Assembly: GCA_023460975.1 (NCBI GenBank)
Contig: JAEWOG010000067.1
Location: 124,001 to 188,000, forward strand
Source: Actinomycetes bacterium
Lineage (GTDB): Bacteria > Actinomycetota > Actinomycetes > Propionibacteriales > Nocardioidaceae
Length of the DNA stretch: 64,000 bases
Direction of reading: 5' to 3'
Shown: in pieces, positions 9,579-21,013 of the stretch
Layout of the letters: the number at the start of each line of letters is the position of its first letter
How positions within the stretch are numbered: position 1 is the first letter of the stretch
Made by a program: the position numbers and the translations under genes
Notes under the pieces: generated by a model
Told to the model about the DNA's origin: nothing
The model's input: only the letters and a program-made list of their open reading frames with translations
Databases searched by the model: none

Positions 9579-10865
9579 TCAACGACGTCGGGGGAGCACC
9601 TTCACCACACGCGTGCTCCTGAGGGCTCCCGTGACCTTGAGCCGGACCTTCTTCGTGCGCGTGACCCGGGGCGCCTTGAACGTCACGGTGACGGTCCCCG
9701 CCGCCGACGCAGCGCGAGAGACCTTCTTGCCCTTCCACTTCAGGGTCACGGTGGCTCCGGGTGCCAGGCCGGTGATCGAGACGCGGAACTTCTTGCCCGC
9801 GCGGACCTTCTTGGGACTCTTCACGACGATGCGTGACGTGGGCTGGGACGTGCCGGGGGTCGGTGCCGTGGTGGGGATGGGCGTGGTGGGGACGGGCGCT
9901 GTGGGTGCAGGGCTCGTGTGAGTGGGGCTCGTGGGCGGGGGAGTGGTAGGACTCGTACCGACGGTGATCGTGGTCTCCGCTGGGGTCGTGTCGACCACCC
10001 CCGCAGCGGAGACGGCGCGCACGGCAAGACTGTGCGTCCCGTCGGACAGGTTCGTCAGCGTCAGGGGCGAGGTGCAGGGGCCGTACGCTGCGCCGTCCAG
10101 GCTGCACTCGTAGGTACCCGTGAGGTACGCGGGCGCGGTGGCGAAGTCGTACGCGAACGGCTCGGCGCGCGGCGTCAGCGTCGTGTCGGGGACGGTCGGA
10201 TCGCTCCAGTGGCTGTAGGTGAACGTGTCCACGGCGACGTAGTCGCCCAGCGCACCCTGCTCCCCGCTGTCGGGGACGTGGTGTCGCAGCGCCACGCACC
10301 CGGAGCCGGGTGCCATCGCGGGCAGGGCGACCTCGGTCTCGGTCCAGACGTTGGGGTACGTGCCCTGGGCCAGCCCCGGGTTGATGGTCGTCAGCAGCGT
10401 CGTGAAGTCGCCGACGTCGGTGGCGGAGGCCCCGGGCTCACACGCGCCGTTCGAGGACGCGCGCACCTCGAGGCGGTCGGGGTGGACCAGCTCGGCGACA
10501 CGGGTGAAGAAGCGCACCTGGTCGCCGGCGCTCAGGTCCTCGATGAGCGGGGTGATCAGCCACGTGCTCAGCGTCCCGCCGGTCTCGGTGGAGAACACGT
10601 TGGACGCGACGTAGGCGCCGCCGGCACCTTCGTGCGCCCTCAGCACGGCCGGGTTCCCGGTGAACCACCCCGTCTGCGGGCCGGCGGGGTCGCTGAGGTT
10701 GATCGAACGCCAGGTGTCCGGCACACCGGCGTCGAAGGTCTCGTCGAGTGCGACGGCCAGGGGGCCCTCGGGCTGGCCGGGCGCGGCGGTGGCGAACTGG
10801 GCGAGGGTGGTGGCCGCGGCGATGGACAGGACGGTCGCGCAGGTGACGGTGCGGAGGTGATTCAT
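9579..10865 (-). CDS. Secreted protein with choice-of-anchor J-like (cleaved-adhesin) domain
   Basis: Predicted exported protein of 428 residues, adhesin- or carbohydrate-binding-like. The signal peptide is MNHLRTVTCATVLSIAAATT.., ending near ATA-AP. Next is a jelly-roll domain (~30-220) with LDETFDAGVPDTWRSINLSD and WLITPLIEDLS, then an Ig-like segment (FAYDFATAPAYLTGTYECSL). A Thr/Pro/Ser linker follows (~310-345). The C-terminus is a very basic Ig-like module (SPKKVRAGKKFRVSITG..KVLPRRR, ~346-428). The ATG at 10865 is chosen for the signal peptide and an upstream AAGGA; the longer frame lacks both. It is divergent from ligA. Confidence 0.75.
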   Translation of the reverse strand: MNHLRTVTCATVLSIAAATTLAQFATAAPGQPEGPLAVALDETFDAGVPDTWRSINLSDPAGPQTGWFTGNPAVLRAHEGAGGAYVASNVFSTETGGTLSTWLITPLIEDLSAGDQVRFFTRVAELVHPDRLEVRASSNGACEPGASATDVGDFTTLLTTINPGLAQGTYPNVWTETEVALPAMAPGSGCVALRHHVPDSGEQGALGDYVAVDTFTYSHWSDPTVPDTTLTPRAEPFAYDFATAPAYLTGTYECSLDGAAYGPCTSPLTLTNLSDGTHSLAVRAVSAAGVVDTTPAETTITVGTSPTTPPPTSPTHTSPAPTAPVPTTPIPTTAPTPGTSQPTSRIVVKSPKKVRAGKKFRVSITGLAPGATVTLKWKGKKVSRAASAAGTVTVTFKAPRVTRTKKVRLKVTGALRSTRVVKVLPRRR

Positions 10866-10980
10866 GCGGGTCCTTGGAGTCCGGGTCGCGCGTCCGAGGC
10901 GTGCAAGACGGTCGTCTGGGCTCCCGGCATTCTGACGGTATGGCGCGTCCGTGTCACGCGTATCGGGCAAACCTGAGTGA

Positions 10981-13212
<2,232 letters not shown>

Positions 13213-13307
13213 GGCGCCTGCGAACGCTGGGACCGACGGGGCGGATGGGGTTTGCGGACGCCGCCAGCCGGATAGGAGACAGGAGTCACTATTTCGGGAG
13301 GTACACC

Positions 13308-14555
13308 ATGCGTTCATCCATCGCACCTGTGGCGGTCGGGGTCCTCGTGGCCGCGCTGTGCGGCGCGGCTCAGGTTCCGGCTCAGGCGGCGGCGCAGACC
13401 TGCGCGGGCGAGAAGGCGACGATCGTCGGCACGGCCAAGAACGACCGGATCAACGGCACGCCGGGCAAGGACGTGATCGTTGGCCTGGGTGGCGACGACC
13501 GGATCGACGGCAACGGCGGCAACGACATCATCTGCGGCGGGGACGGGGCCGACGTACTGCTCGGGGGGCCGGGCGACGACCGCCTCTACGGCGAGACGGA
13601 CTCCTACTACGCCGACGAGTTCGGGCAGTACCACCGCAAGGGGGACCTGCTCACCGGCAACGGCGGCAATGACACCTTGGACCTGGGCGTGGACACCCGG
13701 CCGATCAGCGCCGAAGGCAGCGTCGTTCCCGACGGTGTCGACTACTCGAACGCGTCCGTGGGACTGGTCATGAACTTCCAGACCTCGCCGACGCTGGTCA
13801 CCCAGAGCGACACGGACACCATCGTCCACAGCGCTGCCGGAGTGCGGGTCATCGGCAGCGCTCACGACGACCAGATCCAGGGCTCCAACGGCAACGACGT
13901 GATCGACGGCCGCTCGGGCAACGACCAGATCTGGGGCCACGCGGGCGATGACAGCCTGTTCGGCGACACCAGCGCCGACACGGCGGGCAACGACGTCATC
14001 GCCGGGGGAGCAGGCGATGACCGCATCAGCACCCGGGTGGGTGCGGACACGCTCGCGGGTGAGAGCGGTGCGGACACGATCACCTCCACCTCGACGAACA
14101 AGCTCGTGATCACCGCAGGCACCGGCGCCGACTACGTGTCGCTCCTGGTCCCCGGCGAGGCTGACTTCTCGTTCAAGGGAGGTGCGGGTCGCAACGAGCT
14201 GCGGCTCAGCGCGTTCCCCAACCTCGCGCTCAAGCCGACCTTGCGCATCGACCAGCGCAAGGGCAAGACCTCGGTCGCTGGCATCCAGCCGGTGAAGTTC
14301 CTCGGCAAGATCCGTCAGTTCCGCAAGGTGGTCCTGCCCGCCAACACGTACACGGTCTATCGCGGCAGCAACAAGGGCGAGGTCGTCGACGCCCACCGCG
14401 ACTGGGCCGTGAAGCTGATCGGACGCGGCGGTGCCGACGTCCTCACCGGGTCCAACAAGCGCGACATCATCGACGGTGGCCGTGGCTTCGACATCGTCTA
14501 CGCCAAGGGTGGCAACGACAAGTGCAAGCGTGCGGAGCGCCGCCACAGCTGCTGA
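13308..14555 (+). CDS. Secreted RTX-like calcium-binding repeat protein
   Basis: Exported protein of 415 residues. The signal peptide begins [19 protein letters not shown] and ends near AQA-AA. RTX nonapeptide-like repeats follow ([58 protein letters not shown]), which bind Ca2+ in beta-roll proteins. A beta-rich spacer (~260-370) precedes two final repeats ([20 protein letters not shown]) and a cysteine pair at the end. No catalytic domain is visible. GGGAGG upstream supports the ATG at 13308. No type I secretion genes are nearby; the signal peptide indicates Sec export. Confidence 0.8.
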   Translation: MRSSIAPVAVGVLVAALCGAAQVPAQAAAQTCAGEKATIVGTAKNDRINGTPGKDVIVGLGGDDRIDGNGGNDIICGGDGADVLLGGPGDDRLYGETDSYYADEFGQYHRKGDLLTGNGGNDTLDLGVDTRPISAEGSVVPDGVDYSNASVGLVMNFQTSPTLVTQSDTDTIVHSAAGVRVIGSAHDDQIQGSNGNDVIDGRSGNDQIWGHAGDDSLFGDTSADTAGNDVIAGGAGDDRISTRVGADTLAGESGADTITSTSTNKLVITAGTGADYVSLLVPGEADFSFKGGAGRNELRLSAFPNLALKPTLRIDQRKGKTSVAGIQPVKFLGKIRQFRKVVLPANTYTVYRGSNKGEVVDAHRDWAVKLIGRGGADVLTGSNKRDIIDGGRGFDIVYAKGGNDKCKRAERRHSC

Positions 14556-14577
14556 GGCTCAGGTCTGACCTCTGCGC

Positions 14578-14612
14578 CCACGAGTCTGCCGGGACCCCCG
14601 GCAGGCTCGTGG
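14578..14612 (+). terminator. Terminator after the RTX-like gene
   Basis: A 16-bp stem with one G-U pair and a 3-nt loop (14578-14593 with 14597-14612), 22 nt after the stop and without a T-run. Confidence 0.8.
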
Positions 14613-14658
14613 CGCGTACGGGGGCGACGCCCGTTCACGCGACGACGTCTGAGTTGCC

Positions 14659-14664
14659 TAGGAT
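14659..14664 (+). promoter_or_regulatory. -10-like TAGGAT, leaderless start of gatC
   Basis: TAGGAT lies 7 nt before the gatC ATG, with no ribosome-binding site in between. Confidence 0.5.
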
Positions 14665-14671
14665 TGCGCTC

Positions 14672-14998
14672 ATGTCTGACTCCGCCGCGACCTCTGGGCG
14701 CGTGGAGATCACCCGGGACGAGGTCGCCCATCTGGCGACGCTGGCCCGCATCGATCTCTCCGACGCCGAGCTCGACCACCTCGCCCCCCAGCTGAGCGTC
14801 ATCCTCGAGTCGGTGGCCTCGCTGAGCGAGGTGGCCAGCGCCGACGTTCCGCCCACCTCGCACCCGCTGCCGCTGACCAACGTCTTCCGCGAGGACGTCG
14901 TGGTCCCCGGCCTCACCGCCGAGCAGGCTCTGGCGGGCGCGCCCGCATCCGAGCAGCAGCGTTTCATGGTCCCGCGCATCCTCGGCGACGAGCAGTGA
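14672..14998 (+). CDS. gatC: Asp-tRNA(Asn)/Glu-tRNA(Gln) amidotransferase subunit C
   Basis: Small subunit that wraps around and stabilises GatA in the GatCAB transamidase, which corrects mischarged Glu-tRNA(Gln) and Asp-tRNA(Asn). The 108 residues include the family core [19 protein letters not shown] and the C-terminal [11 protein letters not shown]. The ATG at 14672 fits homologues (about 95-110 residues), and the start looks leaderless. gatA starts 11 nt after the stop, with GAGGGGAA as its ribosome-binding site, so gatCAB is one operon. Confidence 0.95.
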   Translation: MSDSAATSGRVEITRDEVAHLATLARIDLSDAELDHLAPQLSVILESVASLSEVASADVPPTSHPLPLTNVFREDVVVPGLTAEQALAGAPASEQQRFMVPRILGDEQ

Positions 14999-15009
14999 GG
15001 GGAACTGAC

Positions 15010-16539
15010 ATGACTGAGTGGATCAAGAAGAGCGCCGACGAACTGGCCCGCGCCCTCGCGGCCGGTGAGGTCACCAGCGTCGAGCTGACCCAGGCCCACC
15101 TCGACCGCATCGCCGCAGTCGACGGCACTGCGCAGGCGGGCGTGCACGCCTTCCTGCACGTCGACGCCGAGGGGGCGCTGGCCCAGGCCAAGGCCTCCGA
15201 CGAGCGGCGCGCCGCCGGCACGCCGGCCTCCTACCTCGACGGCGTTCCCGTCGCGGTGAAGGACGTCCTCGCCACGGAGGGGTTGCCGACCACGGTCGGA
15301 TCCAAGATCCTCGAGGGCTGGATCCCGCCGTACGACGCCACCGTGGTGCGCAAGCTCAAGGAAGCGGGCCTGCCGATCCTGGGCAAGACCAACATGGACG
15401 AGTTCGCGATGGGCTCCTCGACCGAGCACTCGGCGTACGGACCCACCCGCAACCCGTGGGACCAGACCCGCATCCCGGGCGGTTCCGGGGGCGGCTCGGC
15501 GGCGGCAGTGGCCGCGTTCGAGGCCCCGCTGGCCATCGGCACCGACACCGGTGGTTCGATCCGGCAGCCGGGCGCGGTCACGGGCACCGTCGGCGTCAAG
15601 CCGACCTATGGCGCGGTCTCGCGCTACGGGCTGGTCGCGATGGCCAACTCGCTCGACCAGGTCGGCCCCGTCACCCGTACGGTGCTCGACTCGGCCCTGC
15701 TGCACGAGCTCATTGGCGGGCATGACCCGCTGGACTCGACCTCGATCGACGCGCCCGTCGCCGCCTTCGCGGACGCGGCCCGCCAGGGCGCCGCGGGGGA
15801 CCTCTCCGGGGTCCGGGTCGGCGTCATCACCGAGCTCGGTGGCGAGGGTTACCAGCCCGGCGTGCTGGCTCGGTTCACCGAGTCGCTCGACGCGCTGCGT
15901 TCGGCCGGTGCCGAGGTCGTCGAGGTGTCGTGCCCCAACTTCGTGCACGCACTGGCGACGTACTACCTGGTGATGCCGTGCGAGGCGTCCTCGAACCTCG
16001 CCAAGTTCGATGCCATGCGCTACGGCCTGCGGGTCACCCCTGAGGGCGACCCCTCGGCGGAGGACGTCATGCGGGCCACCCGCGACGCCGGGTTCGGCGA
16101 CGAGGTCAAGCGCCGCATCATCCTCGGCACGTACGCGCTCTCCAGCGGGTACTACGACGCCTACTACGGTCAGGCGCAGAAGGTCCGCACGCTCATCACC
16201 CAGGACTTCGAGCAGGCCTTCACCCAGGCCGACGTGCTGGTCAGCCCGACGGCGCCGACCACGGCGTTCAAGCTGGGCGAGAAGCTCGACGACCCGCTTG
16301 CGATGTACCTCAACGACCTCGCCACGATCCCCGCCAACCTCGCGGGCGTGCCGGGCATCAGCCTGCCCAACGGGCTGGCCGACGAGGACGGGCTGCCCTC
16401 GGGCTTCCAGATCCTTGCGCCCGCGACCGCCGACGAGCGCCTCTACCGCGTCGGCGCGGCACTTGAGGCACTGCTGGAGAAGGGCTGGGGCGGCCCCTTG
16501 CTGGACCGCGCCCCCGAGCTGGAAGGAGTCTCCGCATGA
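15010..16539 (+). CDS. gatA: Asp-tRNA(Asn)/Glu-tRNA(Gln) amidotransferase subunit A
   Basis: Amidase subunit that hydrolyses glutamine and channels ammonia to GatB. The Ser-cisSer-Lys triad is K84 (GVPVAVKDV), S159 ([10 protein letters not shown]) and S183 ([11 protein letters not shown]). It has 509 residues. The ATG at 15010 is preceded by GAGGGGAA; the in-frame ATG at 14995 overlaps the end of gatC and has no site of its own. The stop overlaps the gatB start (ATGA). Confidence 0.97.
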   Translation: MTEWIKKSADELARALAAGEVTSVELTQAHLDRIAAVDGTAQAGVHAFLHVDAEGALAQAKASDERRAAGTPASYLDGVPVAVKDVLATEGLPTTVGSKILEGWIPPYDATVVRKLKEAGLPILGKTNMDEFAMGSSTEHSAYGPTRNPWDQTRIPGGSGGGSAAAVAAFEAPLAIGTDTGGSIRQPGAVTGTVGVKPTYGAVSRYGLVAMANSLDQVGPVTRTVLDSALLHELIGGHDPLDSTSIDAPVAAFADAARQGAAGDLSGVRVGVITELGGEGYQPGVLARFTESLDALRSAGAEVVEVSCPNFVHALATYYLVMPCEASSNLAKFDAMRYGLRVTPEGDPSAEDVMRATRDAGFGDEVKRRIILGTYALSSGYYDAYYGQAQKVRTLITQDFEQAFTQADVLVSPTAPTTAFKLGEKLDDPLAMYLNDLATIPANLAGVPGISLPNGLADEDGLPSGFQILAPATADERLYRVGAALEALLEKGWGGPLLDRAPELEGVSA

Positions 16540-18047
16540 GCGCCGAGGCCCTGATGTCGTACGAGGACACCCTCGCCGCCTTCGACCCCGCCCTGGGCCT
16601 CGAGGTGCACGTCGAGCTGTCCACCCACACGAAGATGTTCTGCGGCTGCCCGACGGCCTTCGGCGCGGAGCCCAACACCCAGGTCTGCCCGACCTGTCTG
16701 GGCCTGCCCGGTGCGATGCCCGTGGTCAACGCCAAGGGCGTCGAGGCCGCGATCCGCATCGGTCTGGCGTTGAACTGCGACATCGCCGAGTGGTGCCGCT
16801 TCGCCCGGAAGAACTACTTCTACCCGGACATGCCGAAGAACTTCCAGACCTCGCAGTACGACGAGCCCATCGCCTTCGACGGGTGGATGGACGTCGTGCT
16901 CGACAACGAGGACGGCACCTCGGAGACCTTCCGCGTGGAGATCGAGCGCGCGCACATGGAGGAGGACACCGGCAAGTCGCTGCACGTGGGCGGCGCGACC
17001 GGCCGCATCCAGGGCGCCGACTACTCGCTGGTGGACTACAACCGCGCCGGCATCCCCCTGATCGAGATCGTCACCCGCCCCATCGTGGGCGCGGGGGAGC
17101 GGGCTCCTGAGGTGGCGCGCGCGTACGTGGCCCAGTTGCGCGACCTGATCGTGGCCCTGGACGTCTCGGATGCCCGCATGGACCAGGGGTCCATCCGTGC
17201 CGACGTGAACCTCTCGCTGTCGCCGAAGGACTCCGGGGTGCTGGGCACCCGTACGGAGACCAAGAACGTCAACTCGCTGCGCAGCGTCGAGCGGGCAGTC
17301 CGGTACGAGATGCAGCGCCACGCGGCGATCCTCACGGGCGGCGGATCGATCCTGCAGGAGACCCGGCACTGGCACGAGGACACCGGCGTGACCACGTCCG
17401 GGCGCGAGAAGTCGGACGCTGAGGACTACCGCTACTTCCCCGAGCCCGACCTCGTCCCGGTCGCGCCGAGCCGCGAGTGGGTCGAGGAGCTGCGGGCCAC
17501 GTTGCCCGAGAACCCGACTGCCAAGCGGGCGCGTCTCCAGACCGAGTGGGGCTTCAGCGACCTCGACATGCGCGACACCGTCGGAGCGGGTGCGCTCCTG
17601 CTCGTCGAGCAGACCATTGCCGAGGGCGCCGCTCCGCAGGCTGCCCGCAAGTGGTGGCTGGGCGAGCTGGCGCGGCGGGCCAAGGAGGACGGCGTCGAGT
17701 TGTCCGAGCTGCCCGTCACCCCGGCCCAGGTCGCTGGCATCCAGGCGCTCGTGGACGCGGGCACGGTCAACGACAAGTTGGCCCGCCAGGTGTTCGAGGG
17801 CGTGCTCGCTGGCGAGGGGAGCCCCGAGGAGGTCGTGGAGAAGCGCGGCCTCGCGGTCGTCTCGGACGACGGCGCCCTGTCTGCGGCGGTCGACACCGCC
17901 ATCGCGGCGAACCCCGACGTGGCCGACAAGATCCGCGACGGCAAGCACGCCGCCGCGGGCGCGCTCATCGGCGCGGTCATGAAGGAGATGCGTGGCCAGG
18001 CCGACGCGGGCCGCGTACGAGAGCTGATCCTGGAGAAGCTCGCCTGA
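16536..18047 (+). CDS. gatB: Asp-tRNA(Asn)/Glu-tRNA(Gln) amidotransferase subunit B
   Basis: Kinase/transamidase subunit that phosphorylates the tRNA-bound Glu or Asp and amidates it. It begins with the signature [19 protein letters not shown] and [15 protein letters not shown], with [14 protein letters not shown] further on. The GatB/YqeY tail domain (~350-503) binds tRNA. Its 503 residues are full length. GGAAGGAG 9-16 nt upstream supports ATG 16536; ATG 16554 is a weaker alternative. It is last in the operon, before an inverted repeat at 18107. Confidence 0.97.
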   Translation: MSAEALMSYEDTLAAFDPALGLEVHVELSTHTKMFCGCPTAFGAEPNTQVCPTCLGLPGAMPVVNAKGVEAAIRIGLALNCDIAEWCRFARKNYFYPDMPKNFQTSQYDEPIAFDGWMDVVLDNEDGTSETFRVEIERAHMEEDTGKSLHVGGATGRIQGADYSLVDYNRAGIPLIEIVTRPIVGAGERAPEVARAYVAQLRDLIVALDVSDARMDQGSIRADVNLSLSPKDSGVLGTRTETKNVNSLRSVERAVRYEMQRHAAILTGGGSILQETRHWHEDTGVTTSGREKSDAEDYRYFPEPDLVPVAPSREWVEELRATLPENPTAKRARLQTEWGFSDLDMRDTVGAGALLLVEQTIAEGAAPQAARKWWLGELARRAKEDGVELSELPVTPAQVAGIQALVDAGTVNDKLARQVFEGVLAGEGSPEEVVEKRGLAVVSDDGALSAAVDTAIAANPDVADKIRDGKHAAAGALIGAVMKEMRGQADAGRVRELILEKLA

Positions 18048-18106
18048 TCCTGCGCTGAGGGGCCGTGCCCCGCTGCGCGACCTGCCCTGCGCCCCCGCGG
18101 CGCGTG

Positions 18107-18150
18107 ACGTCATGGCGTACGGCTGCTCCGGCGACCGGCCGCCATGACGT
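18107..18150 (+). terminator. Inverted repeat after gatB
   Basis: ACGTCATGGCG (18107-18117) is perfectly complementary to CGCCATGACGT (18140-18150), with a 22-nt GC-rich loop. It probably separates gatB from the riboswitch transcript. The rest of 18048-18204 holds nothing recognisable. Confidence 0.6.
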
Positions 18151-18204
18151 TGCGGGTACGGGGGCGAGCCGGGGGTAGAGTGAGGCGAGTTCAGGGCATC
18201 CGCC

Positions 18205-18307
18205 GTGGACACCAGCAACGCCCGTCACGGGGAAAGCCGGTCCGATTCCGGCGCTGACCCGCAACCGTAGGCACGGACATCCGTGCGAGCCGGAACGCCC
18301 GTGACGA
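18205..18307 (+). promoter_or_regulatory. Cobalamin riboswitch aptamer
   Basis: A closing stem pairs CGTCACGGG (18223-18231) with CCCGTGACG (18298-18306). Between the arms lie the class-typical blocks GGGGAAAGCCGG, CGCTGACCCGCAACCGT (18252-18268), a CACGGA/TCCGTG hairpin (18272-18285) and GAGCCGGAACGCC (18287-18299). This pattern is characteristic of actinobacterial B12 riboswitches. It should lower expression of the downstream five genes when cobalamin is plentiful. The 5' boundary is approximate. Confidence 0.9.
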
Positions 18308-18356
18308 CGCGTCCGAACGAAAACGCTGTCGAGGAAATGGCGGGTTCGGTCCGTTC

Positions 18357-18394
18357 CAGGGACCACCCCGTCTGCAGCGGGAAGGAACTCCCTG
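18357..18394 (+). promoter_or_regulatory. Riboswitch expression platform: start-site sequestering hairpin
   Basis: CAGGGA (18357-18362) pairs with TCCCTG (18389-18394), directly abutting the ATG at 18395. An inner CCCG/CGGG stem (18367-18370 with 18378-18381) traps the ribosome-binding site GGAAGGA. There is no T-run, so translational control is more likely than termination. Confidence 0.6.
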
Positions 18395-19981
18395 ATGTCG
18401 CGTCTCATGCGCCGTGCCGGTCTCGTGGTCACCACGACCACACTCGCCGGCCTGATCGGCCTCGCGCCGATCACCCCTGCGACCGCAGCCACGGGCTCTG
18501 AGCGGGTCGACTCCGCCGCCGGTTGGCTCGCCACCCAGCTCAGCAACGGGCTGGTGCACAACGACCAGTACGACTTCGACGACTACGGGCTGACGGCTGA
18601 CGCCGGCCTCGGCCTGATCAAGGCCGGCAGCAACCCGGCCATGGTGCGCCAGATCTCCCACGCGCTCGCTCAGCGCGTCGACGCCTACGTCACCGGCAGC
18701 GATCCGGCCGAGCTGTACGCCGGTTCGACGGCGAAGCTGGCCACCTTCGCGCAGGCGTCCGGCGGCAACCCCCGCTCGTTCGGCGGCGTGGACCTGATCG
18801 CCCGCCTGGAGTCGACCGTGGCGTCGAACGCGCCGATCGCGGGTCGCATCAGTGACACCAGCCAGTACGGCGACTACGCCAACACCTTCGGGCAGGCGTA
18901 CGCGGCGCGTGCCCTCAGCGTCGCCGGGTCGCCCAAGGCAGCGGCGGCCACCGAGTTCTTGTTGGCCCAGCAGTGCGCGAGCGGCTTCTTCCGCATCGCC
19001 TTCAACGCCGACAGCACCGCGGCGGCTCAGGGCTGCGTCGAGGGCCAGCCGGGCAGCGAGCCCGACGTGGACGCCACGGCTCTGGCCGTGGTCTCGCTGA
19101 CGGAGGCGAGCGCGACCGGTTCGCTGAGCGGCCCGGTGAGGGCTGCTGTCGACAAGGCCACGGCCTGGCTGATCGCACAGCAGCACGCCGACGGCAGCTT
19201 CGGCGGCAGCGCGACGACGCCGACGTCGAACACCAACAGCACCGGGCTGGCCGCCTGGGCGCTCGCCAACGCGGGCGCCTGCACCGTCGCGGGCAAGGCC
19301 GCCGGCTGGATCGGCGGACTGCAGCTGACCTCGGGTGCCGAGGCCGGCGCCGTGGCGTACGACTCGGCCGGGCTGGTCGCCGGAATCGACCCGGCCACGC
19401 GCGACCAGTGGCGCCGTGCGACCGCGCAGGCGATCGGTGGTCTGACGGCCACGCTCGGATCGACCACCGGCGCGACCCTGACGAGCCCCACGGGCTTCCA
19501 CCGTGCCGAGGACACCGTCACGTGGACCCTCAGCGGCGCGGCCCCGGGCTCCCGCTTCTGCTTCGGCGCGCCGATGATGTCGGGCTACCTGATCGTCACG
19601 GCCGACGCGAGCGGCTCGTACGTCCACACCGAGAAGGCGGGCAACCCTGAGCCCGGCTTCACGCTCACGGGCGCCAGCGGCCCGACGCTGGTGGCGACGC
19701 CCGCGAAGGTGCTGCGCAAGCTCACCATCCCGGCGACCCTGAAGAAGAAGGTCAAGCGCGGCAAGAAGCAGGTCGTCAAGGTGACCGGCCTGGCCGCTGG
19801 CGAGTCTGTCACCGTGAAGTACGGCGCCAAGAAGCGCACCGGTACGGCGGATGCCCAGGGCCGCTTCACCGCGACCTTCAAGGTCAAGAAGAAGGCCAAG
19901 TTGGGCAAGGCCAAGATCAAGGTCACCGGCGAGTTCCCCGACATCCGCAAGCGCACGCTCACCTTCCGGGTGCGCAAGTGA
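18395..19981 (+). CDS. Secreted alpha/alpha-barrel (prenyltransferase/transcobalamin-like) protein under B12 riboswitch
   Basis: Exported protein of 528 residues. The signal peptide is MSRLMRRAGLVVTTTTLAGL.., ending near ATA-AT. Helical repeats of the prenyltransferase/squalene-cyclase type follow (SAAGWLATQLSNGLV, ATEFLLAQQCASGFF, DVDATALAVVSL, ATAWLIAQQHADGSFGG, AAGWIGGLQL; ~35-350). This alpha6-alpha6 fold is also the B12-binding half of intrinsic factor and transcobalamin. Next come an Ig-like domain (~355-430) and a very basic Ig-like module (~437-528). GGGAAGGAA precedes the ATG. It is first gene behind the cobalamin riboswitch and overlaps the next gene by 4 nt. A role as extracellular cobalamin binder is inferred; no enzyme active site is apparent. 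Confidence 0.75.
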   Translation: MSRLMRRAGLVVTTTTLAGLIGLAPITPATAATGSERVDSAAGWLATQLSNGLVHNDQYDFDDYGLTADAGLGLIKAGSNPAMVRQISHALAQRVDAYVTGSDPAELYAGSTAKLATFAQASGGNPRSFGGVDLIARLESTVASNAPIAGRISDTSQYGDYANTFGQAYAARALSVAGSPKAAAATEFLLAQQCASGFFRIAFNADSTAAAQGCVEGQPGSEPDVDATALAVVSLTEASATGSLSGPVRAAVDKATAWLIAQQHADGSFGGSATTPTSNTNSTGLAAWALANAGACTVAGKAAGWIGGLQLTSGAEAGAVAYDSAGLVAGIDPATRDQWRRATAQAIGGLTATLGSTTGATLTSPTGFHRAEDTVTWTLSGAAPGSRFCFGAPMMSGYLIVTADASGSYVHTEKAGNPEPGFTLTGASGPTLVATPAKVLRKLTIPATLKKKVKRGKKQVVKVTGLAAGESVTVKYGAKKRTGTADAQGRFTATFKVKKKAKLGKAKIKVTGEFPDIRKRTLTFRVRK

Positions 19982-21012
19982 CTCGTCTCGTCCGACTCGC
20001 GCGGGCTGCGGCGGCCACGGCTCTGGTCGTGGTCGCCGCCCCGGCGGCCCTGTCGGCACCCGCCAGCGCGGCGGTGTGCGGCAGCGGCGACGGGGTCAGC
20101 GTGGTGGTGGACTTCCGTGAGTTGGGCGGCGGGTTGCAGGCCTCCTGCATCGCCACTGGCGGTGGCCAGAGCGCTGCCTCGCTGACGGCCAGCGCCGGGC
20201 ACTCGCTCGGCTACGTCACGCGGCAGCCGGGGTTCGTCTGCCGCATCGACGGAAAGCCGGCGGCGGACCCGTGCGTGAACACCCCGCCCACCACCGCCTA
20301 CTGGGGCCTGTACTGGAGCGACGGCAGCACCGGCACGTGGACGTACTCGTCCCTTGGTGCCAGCGCGCTGAAGGTTCCGGCTGGCGGCTCCGTGGCGTGG
20401 GCGTGGCAGGGCGGCAGCACCGGCGGTCCCGGCGTCGCTGCGCCGGTCACCAAGACCTCCACCCCGACCGCGACCCCGACCGCGACCCCGACGGCCACCC
20501 CCACCCCGACGCAGGAGCCGACGGGTTCGCCCACCTCCCCGGCCTCGCCGACCCCGAGTCCCACCGCGGGCGGGGGCAGCGGCTCGGGCGGTTCATCGGG
20601 TGGCTCGAACGGCGGCAGCGGTGGCAAGGGTGGCAAGGGCAACTCGAACGGTGGCCAGGCCACGGCGTCGCCGACGCCCAGCGCAAGCCCCAGCGCCACC
20701 GACTCCGCCGAGCCGTCGCCGACCGAGGACCCCGCCGAGACGGGTTCGGGCAAGAGTGATGAGTTGAGTGACGACAAGGACGCCTCGGCCGGAGCATCGG
20801 ACGTCGACGAGGCGTCCCCGCCGACCGCTCCCGCGCAGACGGGTACGCCCGCCCCGGGGGAGGACGGCTCCCTGGGCGACGACACCTCCGCAGAGTCGCC
20901 CGCCGAGGGCGACGCGGGGCGCTTGCCTCTCGGCGTGACTCTTGGCGTGCTGGCCGCTCTTGCTGCGGCGGGCGGGGCGGTGCTCGCACTGCGTCGCCGG
21001 CGCGAGGGATGA
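19978..21012 (+). CDS. Membrane-anchored DUF4430-like (transcobalamin beta-domain) surface protein
   Basis: Exported protein of 344 residues. The signal peptide ends near ASA-AV. A ~110-residue domain follows with four cysteines and the pattern GFVCRIDGKPAADPC, TAYWGLYWSDG, WTYSSLGA, the hallmark of DUF4430, the family of the C-terminal domain of transcobalamin and intrinsic factor. A long Pro/Thr/Ser/Gly and acidic stalk (~145-305) leads to one C-terminal membrane helix (LPLGVTLGVLAALAAAGG) and RRRREG. No LPXTG motif is present, so anchoring is by the helix. The GTG at 19978 overlaps the previous stop (GTGA). It probably presents cobalamin at the cell surface to the transporter encoded next. 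Confidence 0.75.
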   Translation: MTRLVRLARAAAATALVVVAAPAALSAPASAAVCGSGDGVSVVVDFRELGGGLQASCIATGGGQSAASLTASAGHSLGYVTRQPGFVCRIDGKPAADPCVNTPPTTAYWGLYWSDGSTGTWTYSSLGASALKVPAGGSVAWAWQGGSTGGPGVAAPVTKTSTPTATPTATPTATPTPTQEPTGSPTSPASPTPSPTAGGGSGSGGSSGGSNGGSGGKGGKGNSNGGQATASPTPSASPSATDSAEPSPTEDPAETGSGKSDELSDDKDASAGASDVDEASPPTAPAQTGTPAPGEDGSLGDDTSAESPAEGDAGRLPLGVTLGVLAALAAAGGAVLALRRRREG

Positions 21013-21013
21013 C

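Noticed and set aside
18191..20059. 622-codon minus-strand open frame over the riboswitch and barrel gene
   Set aside because: Arg/Gly/Ala-rich shadow frame; would run antisense through a structured riboswitch.
20900..21012. LPXTG sortase signal at the C-terminus of the DUF4430-like protein
   Set aside because: The hydrophobic helix and basic tail are there, but no LPXTG motif is; GRLPLGV is not a recognised sorting signal. Annotated as membrane-anchored instead.
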